Notes under the pieces: model-generated
Told to the model about the DNA's origin: nothing
Seen by the model: the letters and a program-made list of their open reading frames with translations, nothing else
Database searches by the model: none
Assembly: GCA_028286345.1 (NCBI GenBank)
Contig: JAQBRT010000001.1
Location: 630,567 to 694,566 of the forward strand
Length of the DNA stretch: 64,000 nt
Direction of reading: 5' to 3'
From: Candidatus Saccharimonadota bacterium
GTDB taxonomy: Bacteria > Patescibacteriota > Saccharimonadia > Saccharimonadales > UBA4665
Translations under genes and position numbers: made by a program
Shown here: piece by piece, positions 60,727-64,000 of the stretch
Layout: the number at the start of each line of letters is the position of its first letter
How positions within the stretch are numbered: the first letter of the stretch is position 1

Positions 60727-62391
60727 TTAGAAGTGGTCCCTAATGTGGCCAAAACTGTATTCCCAAACGGCATCAGCTTTTTTCTTGGGGTTGAAGATGT
60801 CTTGGGGATCCATGATGCTTTTGGCTTCTTTAAATATGCCGAGCATGTGCTTGCCATACATCATTTCGAGCCATGGCCCACGAACCAAGCCATCGTTGTG
60901 CTCACCAGACAGTGAGCCACCATACTTGAGTACGAGGTTGTTAACTTCTTTCATGGCTGGCAAGATCTTGCGACGGTCATTAGGATCTTCAAGCTTCATA
61001 AGCGGTATAACATGGAAGTTGCCATCGCCCATGTGGCCGGCAACAGTTGCAAATAGCTTGTACTTCTTAATAATCTTGCGGAGCTTTGGCAGGAACACGG
61101 TAAGGTGCGGTGGTGGCACCACAAAGTCGTCAATAAACGGCGCTGTGTGCTTGTCTTTGACTTTGCTGCGCAGTAGCTGGAAGCTGTAGCGGCGCATAAT
61201 CCAAAATTTTTCAGCCTTGCCCTCGGTGGGATCCTCTTCGAAACCATTAATTTCATAACGGGCACGGTGCTTAGCCAGCTCTTTATGCAAGGCATGGACT
61301 TTTTCGCGGATCTCTTCTTCGCTATCGCCCTTAAACGACACCATCAAAATCAATTTTGGGATACCACGGAGCAGTTGCAGGCCGTCAGGGATTAGCGTAA
61401 TCAACAAATGGATGAACTTCTTCCAGCCAAGGATTTTGAGGAAACTCGGCATAAAGCGGATCGATAGCCAAAGCGTTGCATCGTCAAACGATTCAAAGCG
61501 TGACGGCTTAAACTCCATGACCTTGTTAATGACCTCGCCAAGGTCGTCGATATCTTTCATGAATAACACAAGCAGGCCTTCATCAGTACGGGCTTTGAGT
61601 ACTTTGAGCTTTATGTCGGTTACAAAACCGAGCGTACCTTGGGCACCAACTATCAGTTTGGTTAAGTCAAAAATGCCGGTTTCGCGATCCCACACATCCC
61701 ACAAATTGTAGCCAGTTGAGTTTTTGGTCACATGCGGCTTAGCGGCCTTGATTTCGTCATAGTTTTTGTCAACTAGCTGATAAATTTCGCGGTAAACTTT
61801 GCCTTCAAAATCTTTTTGCTTCATTTTTTTATCAAGCTGGGCCTTGTTGAGCGGAGTAACTGTGCGGGCAATACCGTCGGCAAAGACAAACTCGAGTTCG
61901 TTAACAAAGTTTTCGGTTTTACCAAATTCAATCGACTTTTCGCCGCCGGCATTATTATTGACCATACCGCCAATGGTACAGAGGTCACGGGAAGCAGGGT
62001 AGGTGGGCATGAGGGTGCCGCGTTTACGGCTGGCTTCATCAAAATCACGATAGTAGACACCAGGCTGGGCCTGAATATAGGTATCGGTGACTTTTTCGAT
62101 CTGATTAAAATGCCGTAAAAAGTCAACAATAATAGACGTGTTAATAGCCCCGCCAGACATATCTGTTCCGGCACTGCGGGCAGTAAGGCTGAGTCCGGGC
62201 TTATGTTTTTGCTTTTCGGCAACTAATTTTACCAGCGCTTCGACTTCTTTAGTGTTCTTTGGTGCCACCACTAACTGGGGGCGCAGCTCAAACATTGAAG
62301 CATCGTGGCTAAACAAATCGAGCGTTGCCGGATCATCGGCCATCTCACCGCTAAACCCTAGTGAAACAAGGGCATTTTTGATATCATCCAT
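60727..62391 (-). CDS. FAD-linked oxidase, GlcD/D-lactate dehydrogenase type
   Basis: A 554-residue FAD-binding 4 protein: LTARSAGTDMSGGAINTSIIVDF, MVNNNAGGEKSIEFGKTENFVNELE, LIVGAQGTLGFVTDIKLKV, DKHTAPFIDDFVVPP, VAGHMGDGNFHVIPLMKL and SGEHNDGLVRGPWLEMMYG. The last two motifs, with metal-binding His residues, are typical of GlcD/Dld-type 2-hydroxyacid dehydrogenases. It probably oxidises D-lactate or a similar acid and reduces quinone. It has no Fe-S domain. ATG 62391 lies 8 nt after TAAGCT. NDH-2 is divergent. Confidence 0.9.
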   Translation of the reverse strand: MDDIKNALVSLGFSGEMADDPATLDLFSHDASMFELRPQLVVAPKNTKEVEALVKLVAEKQKHKPGLSLTARSAGTDMSGGAINTSIIVDFLRHFNQIEKVTDTYIQAQPGVYYRDFDEASRKRGTLMPTYPASRDLCTIGGMVNNNAGGEKSIEFGKTENFVNELEFVFADGIARTVTPLNKAQLDKKMKQKDFEGKVYREIYQLVDKNYDEIKAAKPHVTKNSTGYNLWDVWDRETGIFDLTKLIVGAQGTLGFVTDIKLKVLKARTDEGLLVLFMKDIDDLGEVINKVMEFKPSRFESFDDATLWLSIRFMPSFLKILGWKKFIHLLITLIPDGLQLLRGIPKLILMVSFKGDSEEEIREKVHALHKELAKHRARYEINGFEEDPTEGKAEKFWIMRRYSFQLLRSKVKDKHTAPFIDDFVVPPPHLTVFLPKLRKIIKKYKLFATVAGHMGDGNFHVIPLMKLEDPNDRRKILPAMKEVNNLVLKYGGSLSGEHNDGLVRGPWLEMMYGKHMLGIFKEAKSIMDPQDIFNPKKKADAVWEYSFGHIRDHF

Positions 62392-62399
62392 TACCCTTA

Positions 62400-62428
62400 A
62401 GCTTACCCGACAGTGACTACTGATGCAA
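62400..62428 (-). promoter_or_regulatory. promoter of the GlcD-type gene
   Basis: On the minus strand TTGCAT (62428-62423), 17-nt spacer, TAAGCT (62405-62400), then 8 nt to the ATG at 62391. The -35 box overlaps the outer end of the left palindrome arm. Confidence 0.55.
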
Positions 62429-62531
62429 CCTGGGGTACCGTATTCTGTAAGAATAGACTGAATAAGCCAGTTTCGCGTGCAAAGCACCAGAAACGATAGC
62501 GTCTATTCATCGGATACGGTACCCCAGGTTG
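62426..62531. repeat. 106-bp nested palindrome between divergent dehydrogenase genes
   Basis: CAACCTGGGGTACCGTAT (62426-62443) is repeated exactly inverted at 62514-62531. Inside, GAATAGAC (62451-62458) pairs with GTCTATTC (62501-62508), and GTTTC..GTGC-AAA-GCAC..GAAAC (62470-62494) completes a nearly symmetric fold. The outer ends of the two arms overlap the -35 boxes of the two divergent promoters. Confidence 0.8.
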
Positions 62532-62556
62532 TATCTGTTGACGCTTATGCTAAAAT
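62529..62556 (+). promoter_or_regulatory. promoter of NDH-2
   Basis: TTGTAT (62529-62534), 16-nt spacer, TAAAAT (62551-62556) with extended TGC, then 8 nt to ATG 62565. The -35 overlaps the end of the right palindrome arm, mirroring the opposite promoter. Confidence 0.6.
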
Positions 62557-62564
62557 AGCGGTAG

Positions 62565-63755
62565 ATGGCAAAAGAAAAAGTCTTAGTGGTGGGCGGAGGC
62601 TTCGGCGGGGTTAAAGCCGCTCTCGAACTTTGCGAAGACGAGCACTTTGAGATAACCCTGCTTAGCGACGACAGTGCTCTGCGTTATTACCCAACGTTAT
62701 ACCACACGGCAACCGGTGGTAAGCGTGCTAACTCAAGCATTCCATTTTCTACAATTTTTGCTGGCAAAAAAGTCCAGCTCAAAAAGGGAACCGCTACCAC
62801 GCTCGACCGCAAAGCTAAAACCATCACCACGGCCGATGGCATTGTTTATGACTACGACGTACTAATCATAGGCCTTGGGGTAGTAACTAACTACTTTGGT
62901 ATTCCAGGACTCCCGGAGTATTCGTACAGCATTAAGTCACAGGCCGAAGTAGCGCGGTTTAAAGCACATTTGCACGAGCAGCTGATCAGCGACCATCAAC
63001 CGGATCTTAATTACGTCATTGTTGGCGCCGGGCCAACAGGTATTGAGCTAGCCGGCGCATTGCCGGATTACCTCAAACACATTATGAAAAACCACGGCTT
63101 GCCGCAGCGCAAAGTCCATATCGATATTATCGAAGCAGTGCCGCGCCTGCTGCCACGGCTGCCCCGTGACACATCTCGCATGGTAGGCCGCCAACTTAAA
63201 CGCCTTGGCATCAAAGTCTACCTAGGCAGCGCTGTTCAGGGACAAACTGCCGACGAGCTAACGGTAAACGGCAAACCGGTCCGCAGCCATACAGTTGTCT
63301 GGACGGCTGGGGTTACAAACCATCCATTCTTCAGTGAAAACCATTTTGTGATTATGGGCCGCGGCAAAGTTGCCGTCGATGCCTATTTGCAGAGCGAAGA
63401 AAATATTTTTGTCATTGGCGACAACGCCAACACACCGTTTAGCGGCCTTGCCCAAACTGCGCTGCACGACGGCCATTTTGTTGCCATAAACCTGAGGCGC
63501 CGGGCAAACGGCAAAAAGTTTAAGGGTTACACTGTCAAAGAACCAATAACGGTCATCCCGGCCGGCCCCCGTTGGGCAGCTGTTGTCTGGGGTGGCATGC
63601 GCCTTTACGGCTGGCTTGGCTACACCCTCCGCGAAGCTGCCGACCTTGTTGGCTTTCACGACCTAGAACCATGGGACAAAGCAACTAAGCAGTGGCTAAC
63701 CGAATTTGAGCAAGAAGATGGCTGTGATGTCTGCGCCACCGCTGCCATATCCTAA
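62565..63755 (+). CDS. ndh: type II NADH dehydrogenase (NDH-2)
   Basis: A 396-residue two-dinucleotide-binding flavoprotein: FAD site VLVVGGGFGGVKAALEL (residues 6-22), NAD site YVIVGAGPTGIELAGALPDYL, and IFVIGDNANTPFSGLAQTALHDGHFVAINLRRR near the FAD end. The C-terminal membrane-binding part is short. It oxidises NADH and reduces quinone without proton pumping. It is divergent from the GlcD-type dehydrogenase and could feed the bo3 oxidase at 44997-50174. Confidence 0.92.
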   Translation: MAKEKVLVVGGGFGGVKAALELCEDEHFEITLLSDDSALRYYPTLYHTATGGKRANSSIPFSTIFAGKKVQLKKGTATTLDRKAKTITTADGIVYDYDVLIIGLGVVTNYFGIPGLPEYSYSIKSQAEVARFKAHLHEQLISDHQPDLNYVIVGAGPTGIELAGALPDYLKHIMKNHGLPQRKVHIDIIEAVPRLLPRLPRDTSRMVGRQLKRLGIKVYLGSAVQGQTADELTVNGKPVRSHTVVWTAGVTNHPFFSENHFVIMGRGKVAVDAYLQSEENIFVIGDNANTPFSGLAQTALHDGHFVAINLRRRANGKKFKGYTVKEPITVIPAGPRWAAVVWGGMRLYGWLGYTLREAADLVGFHDLEPWDKATKQWLTEFEQEDGCDVCATAAIS

Positions 63756-63772
63756 ACTGTTACAATAGGGGT

Positions 63773-64000
63773 ATGGATTCGAGTTTTGCGACTGCTTATA
63801 AGAACCTGAACGCTCGACAAAAACAGGCTGTTGATACAACTGAAGGTGCAGTGCTGGTTTTGGCCGGCCCGGGCACCGGTAAAACACAGCTGCTCAGCAC
63901 CAGGGCAGCACACATTGTTAAGCTTGGGAATGTTTCGGCCAACAACATTCTTTGCTTAACCTACACTGATGCCGGCGCTTCAGAAATGCAAACCCGCATG
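63773..64000 (+). CDS. UvrD/PcrA-like DNA helicase (N-terminal part)
   Basis: Seventy-six codons run off the window. They contain the superfamily 1 Q motif (LNARQKQAVDTTEGAVLVLAGPGTGKTQLLSTRAAHIV) with Walker A AGPGTGKT and motif Ia-like ILCLTYTDAGASEMQTRM. It is an ATP-dependent helicase/nuclease of the UvrD/Rep family. An extended -10 (TGT TACAAT) ends 6 nt before the ATG, predicting a leaderless mRNA. Confidence 0.9.
   Translation, partial: MDSSFATAYKNLNARQKQAVDTTEGAVLVLAGPGTGKTQLLSTRAAHIVKLGNVSANNILCLTYTDAGASEMQTRM

Noticed and set aside
62426-62531. Insertion sequence or MITE at the 18-bp inverted repeat
   Set aside because: No target-site duplication is visible beside the arms, and the arms fit the divergent promoters; a mobile origin remains possible but unsupported.

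Overview
The window looks like a chromosome segment of a Saccharibacteria (TM7 / Patescibacteria) genome, probably an environmental, oxygen-using lineage. The evidence is compact gene packing with many 1-35 nt overlaps, UGA used as an ordinary stop codon, short housekeeping proteins, several conserved unknown small proteins, and a cyo-type quinol oxidase together with NDH-2 and a GlcD-type dehydrogenase, a set known from some free-living Saccharibacteria. No rRNA gene, CRISPR array, intact transposon or integrase was found. The taxonomic call is by family knowledge only.

Layout. 1-2012: a small membrane protein, a beta-helix gene remnant and a methyltransferase. 2107-7075: tRNA-Trp, a P-loop kinase, a YgjP-type metallopeptidase, an orphan histidine kinase, a GT2 glycosyltransferase. 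7180-10494: secE, nusG, rplK, rplA with three small unknown genes between them. 10564-16193: a dNMP-kinase-like protein, an MprF-like protein, then dcd and a dTMP kinase fused to two ThyX-like domains. 16190-17769: two divergent units whose leaders both have attenuator architecture. 17920-18849: rplJ-rplL, split from rplK-rplA. 18937-29375: replication, repair and translation genes (dnaX, dnaB, ybaB, recR, nrnA, cysS) with an OmpA-like membrane protein, a CDP-alcohol phosphatidyltransferase homologue and a GT-C protein. 29356-35738: transport and cell-envelope genes (AI-2E permease, two GT4 enzymes, a hydrolase, VanY, CapA).

35826-44840 is the accessory part. tRNA-Gln is followed by about 5 kb of small cassettes bounded by repeats resembling the tRNA 3' end, including a secreted protein with a signal peptidase-DUF5305 fusion. 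An AT-rich run of small enzymes and SRPBCC/ArsR genes follows.

44997-50174 is the cyoABCDE operon, with an unusual CyoD carrying a cupredoxin-like domain. The rest holds a flippase, a beta-lactamase-like hydrolase, a PAS histidine kinase with a receiver protein, a Crp/Fnr regulator, an LCP ligase, polyprenyl/GT-C sugar enzymes, and a divergent pair (GlcD-type dehydrogenase and NDH-2) facing each other across a long palindrome. The window ends inside a UvrD-like helicase. NDH-2 and the GlcD-type enzyme could feed a quinone pool oxidised by the bo3 oxidase, giving a minimal aerobic chain.

Expression signals are consistent: many first genes of transcription units have a -10 box (often extended, TGN before it) only 6-10 nt upstream of ATG, predicting leaderless mRNAs, while internal genes use GGAGG-type ribosome binding sites.
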